Shown piece by piece: positions 20,324 through 29,516 of a DNA stretch of 64,000 bases. A program made the position numbers and the translations under genes. Under the pieces are notes generated by a model that saw nothing but the letters and a program-made list of their open reading frames with translations, made no database searches and was not told the origin of the DNA. This DNA is from Synechococcus sp. JA-2-3B'a(2-13) (lineage in GTDB: Bacteria > Cyanobacteriota > Cyanobacteriia > Thermostichales > Thermostichaceae): contig NC_007776.1 in NCBI RefSeq assembly GCF_000013225.1, positions 515,277 through 579,276 on the forward strand, given 5' to 3'. Each line of letters opens with the position of its first letter. Position 1 is the stretch's first letter.

Positions 20324-21427
20324 CTATTCTTCCAACTGCCAGGGATCCTGAGCCAGCACCTCATCGAAAACCCGCGGGGGGCGCACGGCCATCAGCACCT
20401 GGCCCAACAGGGGAGAGGAGGGCGAGTCTTCTATCCACTCCACCGCCAGGGATCCGGCCCGATCCACCAGGAAAAATCCCGCCATCTGAGCTCCCTCCCA
20501 AACCCGAGCGGCGCGATCGACCACCAGCAAAACCGGATCCTGTTCTTCACCGGCAGGCACCGGCAAACCCAACAGGGATCCCAAAAGCCGGTTTTCCACC
20601 TGAAGGATCACCGGATCCCCGGCCTTTTGAATCACCGGCCAAGCAGGCAAGGCCATCCAAGTCTGCTCCGCCGGGCTGTTGACCCAGCCAAAGGGCCCTT
20701 GCGGCTCGCTGGGGGGGATCCCTTCCCAGGCGGCAGTTGCAAGAGGCAGGGATCCGGCCACCGGCAGCAGTCGCGGCAGATCTTCTTCCAAGCGAAACAC
20801 GGACAGCTTGGGCAAAACGCTGCGTTGGGGGCGGGAGCTGGTGGCAATCGTGGACAAGAGCTGCTCCACCTGTCGGCGGGCTGTATCACTGTGGACATAC
20901 TGAAATGCTCGACCGATAGCGCGAGTTCGCTCCTGCAGATCGCGGGTTTGCTGGGCCGTCCGCCAGGCTTGATAGGCTACCGCATCGCCGGGGTGATCCG
21001 TAAACCCTTCCGGAAGCTGTTGGAGCTGGGCATAATTTTTCACGGCGCGGGCGATCTCATGAGCATCAGCGGCATGCAAATGGCGACTGAAGATAAATTC
21101 CGCCACCCGAACCCGATCCTGTGGAGAGAGAATGCGCAACTCGTAGAGGATATCGCTACCTTTGTGGGCAAAATGCTCCAGAACTGCTGGGCTGGCTCCT
21201 GCTTTGGCTATCCCTTCGTAAACTTGGGCCGCAACGATGATCTGGTTTTGGTGAATGGGCTCAAACCCCGTCGCCTCGAAGATGGCCTGGGGAGTCATTT
21301 TCTGTCGTTGCAAAGCTTGACAGGCCTTGGCCCAATCCAGCCACCGGCCCTCTTTGCGGCGCAGCCGCTCTACCAACAAGCTGGGATCCTCCTCCACAGC
21401 AGCAGGTTCCGGCAGATACTGACTCAT
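20324..21427 (-). CDS. raf1: Rubisco accumulation factor 1
   Basis: 367 residues, close to the usual length. Raf1 is a dimeric chaperone that joins folded RbcL subunits before RbcS binding. The N-terminal helical domain contains LVERLRRKEGRWLDWAKACQ and IFEATGFEPIHQNQIIVAAQVY, the C-terminal beta domain DPVLLVVDRAARVWEGAQMA; both are typical. ATG 21427 has GGAG 8 nt upstream; the open frame extends to 21505 but without homology-like sequence. It is followed on the same strand by nothing close; the kinase gene upstream ends at 21592. Confidence 0.92.
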   Translation of the reverse strand: MSQYLPEPAAVEEDPSLLVERLRRKEGRWLDWAKACQALQRQKMTPQAIFEATGFEPIHQNQIIVAAQVYEGIAKAGASPAVLEHFAHKGSDILYELRILSPQDRVRVAEFIFSRHLHAADAHEIARAVKNYAQLQQLPEGFTDHPGDAVAYQAWRTAQQTRDLQERTRAIGRAFQYVHSDTARRQVEQLLSTIATSSRPQRSVLPKLSVFRLEEDLPRLLPVAGSLPLATAAWEGIPPSEPQGPFGWVNSPAEQTWMALPAWPVIQKAGDPVILQVENRLLGSLLGLPVPAGEEQDPVLLVVDRAARVWEGAQMAGFFLVDRAGSLAVEWIEDSPSSPLLGQVLMAVRPPRVFDEVLAQDPWQLEE

Positions 21428-21560
21428 GCTTGTTCTCCAACAGGCTGGACAGATCACCACTCCCCTGGTCCACAGCCCAGCAGAGCTGGCCGGGCATCTG
21501 GCCAAACTTGATCTTCAAACTTGATCTTAGGGCTGATAGCGGTTCTGGCCGAGTCCGGTC

Positions 21561-21586
21561 GCGACAGCGGGACGGAGTCCTTGGCG
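21561..21586 (+). repeat. Dispersed GGA-loop hairpin repeat, intergenic copy
   Basis: AGCGG-GAC-GGA-GTC-CTT with GCG flanks, in the gap between raf1 and the kinase gene, ending 5 nt before the kinase stop codon. Confidence 0.8.
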
Positions 21587-21591
21587 AAACT

Positions 21592-23538
21592 CTAGATCGC
21601 TGGGTCGCACAGCATCACCTGGGAAGGCTGTCCACTCACCGGCAAGCAGTTCAGATCCAATTGCCAAAGCTGAGACAGGTGAGATTTCTCTGCTTTGGGC
21701 ACCTGCAGCCAAATCTTGCCCCTTTGGCCCACCTGCAACACCTGTGAGCCGTTAGGCACAGCTACTTGGGCCAAGGGATCCCCTTTTTCACTGTACAGCC
21801 AGAGGGAAGTGGATTGCTCGCCCTCTCGACACAGCAGCAGCACGCCCCAAGGGGCCTTGGCCATCTGGACAGGTTGCCCTTTCAAGAACCAGCGGCGCAC
21901 CCGCAGCGGATTCACCTGCACCGAGTGGAGATAGGGGCAGCAACCTTGCTGGCCTTCCCTTCCCTCATCTGTTGCCGCAAAGAGCAACCGTTCCCCCAGG
22001 CTGATCACCCCCCCTTGGGGATCCAAGGGCAGGCGATAGCGAATGGGCTGGGATCCCGTCTGCAGAGACCAACCGGTCGCAACAGTGGGATGGTGTCCCT
22101 TGGGATAGGGCAAGAGGCTCATCTCCACCCACTGCTGCCCCACACCTGTCAACAAAACCAGATGCTCCGAGAGGGCCAGCAAGCGGGACAGGGATCCCTG
22201 CCAAGGCCAACGAAAATAGCAGCGGGAATCGGGGAAAGGCTGTGTTCCTGTCGATGTGGCCGGCTGCCATTGTACGGCCCCCAACTCTTGGGCGGTGGCC
22301 CAGACCAGCTCCTGTCGCTCTGCCAGCCAGGTGGCCTGCCAATCCTCCTCAAAGCTGAGCAAGGTGCGGATGCGGCTGGGGCTGAGGTGCAAAAGGCTGC
22401 TTCGGGAGAAGGCCAGGGCTTCCGGGAAGGTGTTCAAGGGCAGCACCGCCCGAATTGGCTCGTCCAGGGAAAAACGGGCCAAAGCAGGGGATCCCAGGGC
22501 AAGGTTCTGGAGCTCCAGCCATTCCAGCCTCTGGGGGGTCACCCGCAACAGCAGCGGGGATCTGGAGCCGCTGGGATCCTCGCAGATGCAGAACTTTTGC
22601 TCGGCCAGGAACTCCATCCCGCCAGTGTCAACAGAGCCCAGATCCGGCAGATCCCAAACCTGTACCCCAGGGGGCGGCCATCTGGGCAGGCGAGGGCCAA
22701 CCCAACAACTGGCCGGCTCTTGCCACTCTTGGGCAACCACCGCCAAAGCCGACCGCATTTGGGCAGCAGTGCGGAACCGCCGCAAGGGCAACTTGCGTAG
22801 GGCTATCTCCAGCACCTCCCGCAGCGGGGCAGGGATCCCTTCGGGACAGACAAACGGCTGGTTGAGGTGGGCGTGCATCAACTGGCCGGGGGATCCGGAA
22901 AAAGGCCGCCGGCCTGTCAACAGCTCCAGCAGGATGATCCCCACCGCGTAGAGATCCGAGGCAGGGCTAAACTGACCGTAGAAGCGCTCGGGAGCCATGT
23001 AGGCAGGGGATCCGGTGGCGCTGATCTCATCAGGAAGAGGCTGGGAGTGGCGGGCAATGCCAAAGTCTGTCAGCTTCAGTTGCCAGCCCTGGGGCGTGGG
23101 CTTGAGCAGGATGTTCTCGGGCTTGACATCGCAGTGGATCACCCCCTGCCGGTGGGCATGATCTAACCCGGCCAAAATCTGATCCACAAAGCCCAAAACC
23201 TGCTTGACCGGCAGCCACAGCCCTTGCTCCACCTGGTCGATCAGCTCCCGCAGCGTGCCTCCCTCGCAGTACTCCAACACCAGGTAGCGACCTTCGCGGG
23301 CATGTTCGAGGGCGTAGCAGCGGGTAATGTTGGGGTGGTTCAGGGTGAGCAGATGGCGCAGCTCCCGCAGCAGATTTTGGGTGGGAAAGCGCTCCGCCGG
23401 CAGCTCCTTCAGGGCCACCAGGTCTCCTCCTTGACGGGGACGGGCACAGAATACACGCCCGTACTGCCCTTGGCCGGCCAAACCCAACATTTGGTAGCTG
23501 TCGTGAATCGACTTGAGGGTACGGCTGCGTCGGGACAC
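21592..23538 (-). CDS. Serine/threonine protein kinase with C-terminal sensor-like domain
   Basis: 648 residues. A Hanks-type kinase domain (about 15-275) shows the glycine loop GLAGQGQYGRV, VALKEL, HCDVKPENILL, DFGIARH and YMAPERFYG. The remaining 370 residues are rich in WL/LL strands and may form a propeller-like sensor; there is no transmembrane helix or PASTA repeat, so a cytosolic kinase is likely. Translation appears to start at GTG 23538, since the first internal ATG falls inside the glycine loop. The substrate is unknown. Confidence 0.88.
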   Translation of the reverse strand: MSRRSRTLKSIHDSYQMLGLAGQGQYGRVFCARPRQGGDLVALKELPAERFPTQNLLRELRHLLTLNHPNITRCYALEHAREGRYLVLEYCEGGTLRELIDQVEQGLWLPVKQVLGFVDQILAGLDHAHRQGVIHCDVKPENILLKPTPQGWQLKLTDFGIARHSQPLPDEISATGSPAYMAPERFYGQFSPASDLYAVGIILLELLTGRRPFSGSPGQLMHAHLNQPFVCPEGIPAPLREVLEIALRKLPLRRFRTAAQMRSALAVVAQEWQEPASCWVGPRLPRWPPPGVQVWDLPDLGSVDTGGMEFLAEQKFCICEDPSGSRSPLLLRVTPQRLEWLELQNLALGSPALARFSLDEPIRAVLPLNTFPEALAFSRSSLLHLSPSRIRTLLSFEEDWQATWLAERQELVWATAQELGAVQWQPATSTGTQPFPDSRCYFRWPWQGSLSRLLALSEHLVLLTGVGQQWVEMSLLPYPKGHHPTVATGWSLQTGSQPIRYRLPLDPQGGVISLGERLLFAATDEGREGQQGCCPYLHSVQVNPLRVRRWFLKGQPVQMAKAPWGVLLLCREGEQSTSLWLYSEKGDPLAQVAVPNGSQVLQVGQRGKIWLQVPKAEKSHLSQLWQLDLNCLPVSGQPSQVMLCDPAI

Positions 23539-23664
23539 GGCCCTAGCCCACGAGGAATCAATACCGGCACTTTACATCTTTTTTTGCTCTTTTCGTTCCC
23601 GTCTTGGCTCAGGTTCCAGAACAACGAGCCCAGCAGCAGGTCTGCCGAACTCCCACCGGAAAGC

Positions 23665-24129
23665 CTAAGAGCCAGTCAACTGCTTGAGCAGCTCCGCTGC
23701 GTGGGTTTCCACCTTGACCTTGGTGATAACGGCCTCGATCTTCCCCTCCGGATCAATAACAAAAGTGGTGCGGTGAATGCCGTTGTACTCTTTGCCCATG
23801 AACTTTTTCGGCCCATAGACCCCGTAAGCCCTGGCCACCTTGGCCCCCTCATCCACCAACAGGGGGAAGGGCAGTTGCAGCTTCTGGGCAAATTTTTGGT
23901 GGGAACGGGCATCGTCGGCGCTCACCCCCAAGATGGCGATGCCGTGGGCTTGATAGTCAGCGTAGGCATCCCGAAAGCCGCAGGCTTCTTGGGTGCAGCC
24001 GGGGGTGTTGTCCCGCGGGTAAAAATAGAGCACCACCCGCTGGCCCCGCAACTGGCTCAAGCTGATGGGATTGCCCTCGGCATCGGGCAGGGTGAACTCC
24101 GGAGCCGGATCCCCAACGGCAAGGGGCAT
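23665..24129 (-). CDS. bcp: Peroxiredoxin Q / bacterioferritin comigratory protein
   Basis: 154 residues, thioredoxin-dependent thiol peroxidase reducing H2O2 and organic hydroperoxides. PGCTQEACGFRD holds the peroxidatic Cys and, five residues on, the resolving Cys of atypical 2-Cys PrxQ. An HRTTFVIDPEGKI block near the C-terminus is typical. It ends 127 nt from the kinase gene and begins 16 nt downstream of infC, so infC-bcp may be co-transcribed. Confidence 0.95.
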   Translation of the reverse strand: MPLAVGDPAPEFTLPDAEGNPISLSQLRGQRVVLYFYPRDNTPGCTQEACGFRDAYADYQAHGIAILGVSADDARSHQKFAQKLQLPFPLLVDEGAKVARAYGVYGPKKFMGKEYNGIHRTTFVIDPEGKIEAVITKVKVETHAAELLKQLTGS

Positions 24130-24144
24130 GGGTGGGATCCCTCC

Positions 24145-24702
24145 TCAGACCGATTTTTTGGGAGAGAGAATCATCGTGATGTTTCGCCCTTCCTTTTGGG
24201 GGGGCTGCTGCATTTCCGCCACTTCTTGTAAGTCTTTGAACAAGCGGTGCAGCAATTCTTCCCCTAACTCGGCGTGCTGGGCCTCACGACCGCGGAACAT
24301 CACCGTGGCTTTCACCTTGTCTCCATCCCCCAAGAACTGTTGGGCGCTGCGCAGGCGCACGTTGTAGTCGTGCTCGCCGATGTTGTAGCGAAACTTCACT
24401 TCCTTGATCTCGGCAGTGTGTTGCTTCTTGCGGGCCTCCCGTTCTTTCTTCTCCTTCTCAAACTTGAACTTGCCGTAGTCCATGATGCGGCAGACGGGCG
24501 GGTCGGCCTTTTCGCTCACCAAGACCAAGTCCAGATCTTTTTCTTCTGCCAGGCGCAGGGCTTCGCGCGGGCTCATGATCCCCAACTGAGTGCCGTCGGT
24601 ATCGATAAGGCGGATTTTGGGGAAGCGGATGCGCTCGTTGATAGCCGGCAGCTCTGCGCGCTGCTTGCGGGGGAAGCGGTCAGGTGGACGCTCTACGGTC
24701 AA
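24145..24702 (-). CDS. infC: Translation initiation factor IF-3
   Basis: 185 residues from TTG 24702, which has AGAGAGG just upstream; the frame continues to another TTG at 24738. The N-domain begins [17 protein letters not shown], the linker follows [13 protein letters not shown], and the C-domain carries [17 protein letters not shown] and [14 protein letters not shown]-3 binds the 30S subunit and discriminates start codons; infC genes often use rare start codons, in line with the TTG here. The expected rpmI-rplT partners are not downstream; bcp follows instead. Confidence 0.93.
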   Translation of the reverse strand: MTVERPPDRFPRKQRAELPAINERIRFPKIRLIDTDGTQLGIMSPREALRLAEEKDLDLVLVSEKADPPVCRIMDYGKFKFEKEKKEREARKKQHTAEIKEVKFRYNIGEHDYNVRLRSAQQFLGDGDKVKATVMFRGREAQHAELGEELLHRLFKDLQEVAEMQQPPQKEGRNITMILSPKKSV

Positions 24703-24949
24703 GTTTTCCTCTCTCAACGAAATAACAACACAAGACAAATGCTAAGTAGGACTAGCCCCCTTCGGAGCAGTGCCGAACCCTGAGTTTGGACTCTCCAATC
24801 AAAGTCGGCCACTGGCCCGCAGGCCAAGGCAGGCTGCACCTATACTAACCGGCATTTTCCGTCTCCTTCTAGAGCTATCAAGAGTTGTCAAGGCCCGCTC
24901 ACTTGGGGATCCTGCCAGATTGGGGCAACAACCGCGGTAGGATACCAAA

Positions 24950-25273
24950 GTGGCGATCCTGATGGGATCAAAGGTTGTTTGTCGGCCAGCAGGGAGGGCA
25001 GAAGCGGTGCAGCTCGGTTTAACGGAACGGGAACTGACAGAGTTGGCCCAAAAGTCGGTTCAGCTCATCCTCAGCCCGCGGGAAGGGGATAGCGAAGCGC
25101 TGATCCAGTACAAGTCTTCGGCAGAATTTCGAGCGGGGGTGCATCTGGCCTGTGCGGCCATGGTGTTGGTCTTGGCAGAGAACAACGAGCGCCTCAGCCA
25201 GCAGTTGCAGGCTACTTTACAAAACTTATCTGCAGCCGTCGAGACACCCTCAGAGAAGGCTGCCGGAAGCTAG
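24950..25273 (+). CDS. Small conserved hypothetical protein
   Basis: 107 residues, starting at GTG 24950 (or ATG 24962). The core LTERELTELAQKSVQLIL and the hydrophobic HLACAAMVLVLAENN suggest a helical soluble protein. It lies 32 nt upstream of aspA on the same strand, so the two are likely co-transcribed. I do not recognise the family. Confidence 0.6.
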   Translation: MAILMGSKVVCRPAGRAEAVQLGLTERELTELAQKSVQLILSPREGDSEALIQYKSSAEFRAGVHLACAAMVLVLAENNERLSQQLQATLQNLSAAVETPSEKAAGS

Positions 25274-25305
25274 CCCAAGGATCCGCGAACGGGGGAGGAA
25301 AAGCC

Positions 25306-26700
25306 TTGGCTGAGGTGCGCAGCGAACGAGACTCAATGGGGGAGCGGCAACTACCCCAGTCGGTTTACTACGGCATCCAGACCGCCCGTGCCCTGGAGAA
25401 CTTCCCCATCAGCGGCCTCAAGCCCCTGCCAGAGTATGTGGAGGCCTGCGTGCTGATTAAAAAGGCGGCGGCGGAGGTCAACGGCGAGCTGGGGTGCATT
25501 CCGGCAGAGGTGGCCAAGGCGATTGTCCAAGCGGCGGATGAGATCCTCCAGGGATCCCTGCGGGATCAGTTTGTGGTGGATGTGTACCAGGCGGGGGCGG
25601 GCACCTCCCACCACATGAACGTCAACGAAGTGCTGGCCAACCGCGCTCTGGAGATCCTGGGGGAGCCCAAGGGCCGCTACGAGCGGGTCAGCCCCAACGA
25701 CCATGTCAACTACGGCCAGTCCACCAACGATGTCATCCCCACCGCCATTCGTCTGGCTGCCCTGCTGCGGGTGCGACGGGATTTTCTGGGCACGCTGGAC
25801 AATTTGGTAGCGGCGCTGGAGCAGAAGGCCCAAGAGTTTCGCGGCATCCTCAAGGCCGGTCGCACCCATTTGCAGGATGCGGTGCCGGTGCGGCTGGGGG
25901 ATAGCTTCGGCGCCTACGCGGCCATCTTTGCCCAACACCGTCGCTGGATTGAGGAGGCCAGCCAGGCCCTGTGCAGCTTGGGGCTGGGGGGAAGCGCCGT
26001 CGGCACCGGCCTCAACACTCATCCCCAGTACCGGCAAAAGGTGGTGCAACGGCTGGCAGAGTATACCCAGTTGCCCCTCACCCCTGCTCCCCACCCCATG
26101 GCGGCGATGCAGAGCATGGCCCCCTTTGTGCATCTGTCGGGATCCCTGCGCAACCTGGCCCAAGATGGCATCAAGCTGGCCAACGACCTGCGGCTGATGG
26201 ATTCTGGCCCCAAGACCGGCCTGAAGGAGATCCAACTGCCGCCGGTGCAGCCCGGCTCTTCCATCATGCCTGGCAAGTACAACCCGGTGATAGCCGAGAT
26301 GTTGAACATGGTCTGTTTCCAGGTGATTGGGCTGGATACCGCCATCACCCTCGCAGCCCAAGCGGGGCAATTTGAGCTCAACGTGATGATGCCCCTGATT
26401 GCCTATGACCTCCTGCACAGCCTGCAGATTCTGAACAGCAGCCTGCGGGTCTTTGCCGAGCGCTGTATTCAAGGCATCACCCCCAAACCGGAGCGCTGCC
26501 GCGGCTACGCGGAAGGGACGCTGGCTTTGGTGACCGCCCTCAACCCCTACATCGGCTATTTGCAAGCTGCAGAAGTGGCCAAGGCTTCTCTGGAAACCGG
26601 CCAGCCCATTCGACAGATTGTTTTGGAGCGCAACCTCATGACCCCAGAGCAGGTGGCGGAAGTGCTGGATCTGGAAGCCATGAGCCAAATGCAGTCCTAA
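25306..26700 (+). CDS. aspA: Aspartate ammonia-lyase (aspartase)
   Basis: 464 residues of the aspartase/fumarase superfamily. Deaminates L-aspartate to fumarate. VYYGIQTARALENFPISG and the early MKKAA-type helix match aspartase more than fumarase. Conserved blocks are GAGTSHHMNVNEVLAN, NDHVNYGQSTND, GRTHLQDAVP and the mobile signature loop GSSIMPGKYNPV with the catalytic Ser. The start is TTG 25306, about 9 nt after GGGGGAGG. Fumarase class II is the alternative, less likely. Confidence 0.88.
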   Translation: MAEVRSERDSMGERQLPQSVYYGIQTARALENFPISGLKPLPEYVEACVLIKKAAAEVNGELGCIPAEVAKAIVQAADEILQGSLRDQFVVDVYQAGAGTSHHMNVNEVLANRALEILGEPKGRYERVSPNDHVNYGQSTNDVIPTAIRLAALLRVRRDFLGTLDNLVAALEQKAQEFRGILKAGRTHLQDAVPVRLGDSFGAYAAIFAQHRRWIEEASQALCSLGLGGSAVGTGLNTHPQYRQKVVQRLAEYTQLPLTPAPHPMAAMQSMAPFVHLSGSLRNLAQDGIKLANDLRLMDSGPKTGLKEIQLPPVQPGSSIMPGKYNPVIAEMLNMVCFQVIGLDTAITLAAQAGQFELNVMMPLIAYDLLHSLQILNSSLRVFAERCIQGITPKPERCRGYAEGTLALVTALNPYIGYLQAAEVAKASLETGQPIRQIVLERNLMTPEQVAEVLDLEAMSQMQS

Positions 26701-26740
26701 CCCATTCGCTACAGTGGAGGCATACTGCTCCTGCCTGGCC

Positions 26741-27481
26741 ATGACCATCGCCCCCTATCGCTGGCCCACCCAGCACGACTTGCCCGATACAGACGACACC
26801 CCCTTGGACAACGAGGATCAAGGCCGCCAATACCCCCTCCTCCGGGAACCGCTGCTGCTGCACTGGTCAGATCGGCAAGACTTTTTTGTGGCTTGCAATA
26901 TGGGCCTTTACTACGCCCTACCCCGGCAGGTCATTGTTCCAGATTTGTTTCTGGTGCTGGGGGTTCCCCGTTGGCGGGATGGCACTGCCCGCAAAAGCTA
27001 TGTGGTTTGGGATGAAGGGAATATCTTGCCTATTCTCATCTTGGAGATCATCTGCAACGACCAGGGGGAAGAAAAACCCGGACAAGCCAAATTCCAGCTC
27101 TACGAAAGGCGGCTGCGGATCCCCTACTACGTCACCTTCGAGCTAGAGACCGATGAGCTGAATGTTTATCAACTCCAGGGCGGACACTATGAGCTGCTCC
27201 CCGGCTCAGGCGCTGGAGAACATCCCCCAATTCTGTTGCCCGATTTGGACTTGAGTATCGGTCGGTGGTGGGGATCCTACGAGGGGCGAGAACGCTTTTG
27301 GGTGCGCTGGTATGATAGGGCAGGGCAATTGTTGCCTACGGGAGCTGAACTAGAACGGCAGCGGGCTGAATTGGAACGGCAACGGGCTGAATTGGAACGG
27401 CAGCGGGCAGAATTGGAACGCTCCCGAGCCGAACGACTGGCCCAGCGGCTACGGGAACTGGGAGAAGACCCTGAATTTTGA
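26741..27481 (+). CDS. Uma2/DUF820-type PD-(D/E)XK nuclease-like protein
   Basis: 246 residues. The core IVPDLFLVLGVPRW ... ILILEIICND ... KFQLYERRLRIPYYVTFE is the Uma2 fold, abundant in cyanobacteria and of uncertain function. The C-terminal 45 residues are a low-complexity coiled coil made of three to four copies of ELERQRA encoded by a 21-bp tandem repeat (27345-27430). ATG 26741 is taken; GTG 26714 upstream is possible. It stands alone between aspA and the GPH symporter. Confidence 0.85.
   Translation: MTIAPYRWPTQHDLPDTDDTPLDNEDQGRQYPLLREPLLLHWSDRQDFFVACNMGLYYALPRQVIVPDLFLVLGVPRWRDGTARKSYVVWDEGNILPILILEIICNDQGEEKPGQAKFQLYERRLRIPYYVTFELETDELNVYQLQGGHYELLPGSGAGEHPPILLPDLDLSIGRWWGSYEGRERFWVRWYDRAGQLLPTGAELERQRAELERQRAELERQRAELERSRAERLAQRLRELGEDPEF
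27345..27430 (+). repeat. 21-bp tandem coding repeat
   Basis: About four consecutive 21-bp units (consensus GAA-YTG-GAA-CGG-CAR-CGG-GCN) encode ELERQRA heptads in the Uma2-like protein. Heptad periodicity suits a coiled coil, and copy number is likely to vary between strains. Confidence 0.85.
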
Positions 27482-27557
27482 TCAGCTTTTCCAGGGATCC
27501 CCAAAAAAGAAATCTCCACCTACCCCCTACACTGGAATCCTGGCATTCCAGGGGGAC

Positions 27558-28949
27558 ATGATGACCAGACAGCGACTCAGTTTGTGGACGAAGCTGGCCT
27601 ATGGGGTGGGGGATCTGGGCACAGGCATGACGGCCAACATCCTCATCTTTTTCCTGCTGCCCTTTCTCACCAATACCGTTGGCATGTCGGCAGGCCTAGC
27701 CGGCAGCATCTACGCCATCACTCGCTTTTGGGATGCCATCAACGATCCCATCATCGGCATTCTCAGCGACCGCACCCGCACCCGTTGGGGCCGTCGCCGC
27801 CCCTGGCTGCTGTTTGCAGCCCTCCCCTTTGGCCTCACGTTCCTGGCCCAGTGGTGGATCCCTTTTCCCGGTCGGATTGGCCCCCTGTTTGCCTACTACC
27901 TGGCGGTGTCGCTCTTGTTCAATACCTTCTACTCTGCGGCCAATATTCCCTACGCCTCCCTGACAGCGGAGCTGACCCAGGATTACGACGAGCGCACCCA
28001 GCTCAACCAATTCCGCTTTGCCTTCTCTGTAGGGGGCAGCATGGTTGCGGTGGTTACCTTTCCGCTCTTGGTCAACCTGCTGCCGGATCGGGCTGCCGGC
28101 CATCTGCTGGCCGGAGCCTGTTTTGGAGTGATCTCGGCTGTGCCCTTGCTGATCTGTTTTTGGGGGGTGCGAGAACGGTATCCATCCCAACGGGATCCCA
28201 TGCCCCTGGTTCAACAACTGCGGGTGGCCTTCAGCAACCGCCCCTACCTGTTTGTCAGCGGCATCTACCTGTGTTCTTGGCTAGCGTTTCAGTTCACAGC
28301 CACAATCATCCCTTATTTCATCGTCTTCTGGATGGGCCTGCCGGAGGTGTGGATTTCCTTGGTGGTACTGGCGGTACAGGGGATCGCAGTGCTGACGCTG
28401 TTCGGTTGGACCCAACTGAGCACCCATCTGGACAAGCGCACCATGTACCTCATTGGGGCGGGGTTTTGGCTGATCTCGCAGGCGGGCTTGTTTTTCCTCC
28501 AGCCCGGCCAGCAGGGGATCATGATTGGGCTGGCTCTGTTGGCCGGCATTGGGGTTTCTGCTACGGCCTATCTCGGCCCTTGGTCGATGTTGCCGGATGT
28601 GATCGATCTGGATGAACTACAAACCGGGGAGCGGCGGGAGGGGATCTTCTACGCTTTTATGGTCTTCTTACAAAAGGTGGGCCTGGCGCTGGGACTGTTT
28701 TTCGTGGGGCAAGCTCTGGATTGGGCCGGCTTCGTGCCTTCGGTGGCCGGAGAGGCCCTGCCCATCCAGCCGGAATCGGCTTTGTTGGCCATTCGCGTTG
28801 CCATTGGCCCCTTACCGGGAGTGGCTTTGATCGGCGGGATCTTGCTGGTGTGGTTCTACCCAATCACCCGGCAGCGTCATCAGCAGATCCTGATGGAATT
28901 GGAAGAAAGACGGCAACAATACCACCCCAGCACCGAAAGATCTCCTTAG
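27558..28949 (+). CDS. GPH-family sugar:cation symporter
   Basis: 463 residues with 12 predicted membrane spans. The glycoside-pentoside-hexuronide family signature is visible: KLAYGVGDLGTGM at the N-terminus, RFWDAINDPIIGILSDRTRTRWGRRRPW in helices II-III (the cation-binding Asp lie here) and DELQTGERREGIFYAF in the second half. The substrate cannot be assigned; homologues move melibiose, lactose and related glycosides with Na+ or H+. AGGGGGA precedes ATG 27558. An insertion element begins exactly at its stop codon. Confidence 0.88.
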   Translation: MMTRQRLSLWTKLAYGVGDLGTGMTANILIFFLLPFLTNTVGMSAGLAGSIYAITRFWDAINDPIIGILSDRTRTRWGRRRPWLLFAALPFGLTFLAQWWIPFPGRIGPLFAYYLAVSLLFNTFYSAANIPYASLTAELTQDYDERTQLNQFRFAFSVGGSMVAVVTFPLLVNLLPDRAAGHLLAGACFGVISAVPLLICFWGVRERYPSQRDPMPLVQQLRVAFSNRPYLFVSGIYLCSWLAFQFTATIIPYFIVFWMGLPEVWISLVVLAVQGIAVLTLFGWTQLSTHLDKRTMYLIGAGFWLISQAGLFFLQPGQQGIMIGLALLAGIGVSATAYLGPWSMLPDVIDLDELQTGERREGIFYAFMVFLQKVGLALGLFFVGQALDWAGFVPSVAGEALPIQPESALLAIRVAIGPLPGVALIGGILLVWFYPITRQRHQQILMELEERRQQYHPSTERSP

Positions 28950-28989
28950 CTAAACCGCCGAGAAGCCCCGCCCTCTGTCCGTAGGACGT

Positions 28990-29013
28990 ATGGCCTACGG
29001 CCCGCTGAAGCGA
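28990..29013 (-). repeat. Hairpin repeat variant in IS left end
   Basis: On the minus strand AGCGG-GCC-GTA-GGC-C, stem GGCC/GGCC with loop GTA instead of GGA. It lies just outside tnpA and faces the copy at 29018. Confidence 0.6.
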
Positions 29014-29017
29014 ACGT

Positions 29018-29041
29018 GCTAGCGGCGCGGAGCGCTTGGGT
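29018..29041 (+). repeat. GGA-loop hairpin repeat at tnpA 3' end
   Basis: AGCGG-CGC-GGA-GCG-CTT, stem GCGC/GCGC, loop GGA. It supplies the last codons and stop region of tnpA. Confidence 0.75.
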
Positions 29042-29459
29042 CGGGATGAGAGGCGGGAGTACCTTGGCTTTCAATGTACTGGCTCAATGCCGAGACTGTT
29101 ACCCCACCACATGAAGCGATGAAATAAGATTCATTCCACAGCACATTTTTCCGGTATATCTTGCTGATGTAATCCGCAAACTCGCTTCTCATCCTGCGAC
29201 TAGAGACGGATTTGATGTTGTTTACCAATTTGGACAGATCCACCTGCGGGTAGTACTGGAACAGCAGATGAACATGGTCTGCCTCGCCGTTGAACTCAAT
29301 AAGTTTGCAACCCCACTTTTGGCAAAGGTCATACATAACTTCATGTAATCGCTGCAGCATTTCGCTGGTAAATACCTTGCGACGGTACTTGGTGGTTAAG
29401 ACCAAGTGCGCCTTCAAATCAGATACAGCTCTGCCGCTGGAAACAAAATCATGCTTCAT
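29019..29459 (-). CDS. tnpA: IS200/IS605 Y1 transposase TnpA
   Basis: 146 residues. A single-strand-specific HUH/Y1 transposase: the metal-binding HVHLLF (HUH) and catalytic Tyr in ALSQYIESQG are both present, with LKAHLVLTTKYRRKVF as the typical N-terminal strand. It is slightly longer than most TnpA, the tail (SHPDPSAPRR) coming from a dispersed repeat. It appears functional. It is divergent from tnpB across a 57-nt gap. Confidence 0.95.
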   Translation of the reverse strand: MKHDFVSSGRAVSDLKAHLVLTTKYRRKVFTSEMLQRLHEVMYDLCQKWGCKLIEFNGEADHVHLLFQYYPQVDLSKLVNNIKSVSSRRMRSEFADYISKIYRKNVLWNESYFIASCGGVTVSALSQYIESQGTPASHPDPSAPRR

Positions 29460-29481
29460 GGTCGCTAATCCCTGCTGGCGC

Positions 29482-29487
29482 TATAAT
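29482..29487 (+). promoter_or_regulatory. Candidate -10 box for tnpB
   Basis: Perfect TATAAT, 30 nt upstream of the tnpB start in the tnpA-tnpB divergent gap. No good -35 hexamer is seen 17 nt upstream. Confidence 0.3.
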
Positions 29488-29516
29488 CAGTGTAGCGGTT
29501 TCTGAGTACGCTTAAG

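Noticed and set aside
25351-26748. 465-codon open frame antisense to aspA
   Set aside because: It mirrors the aspartase gene codon for codon, is rich in His/Gln/Gly from antisense codons and has no domain.
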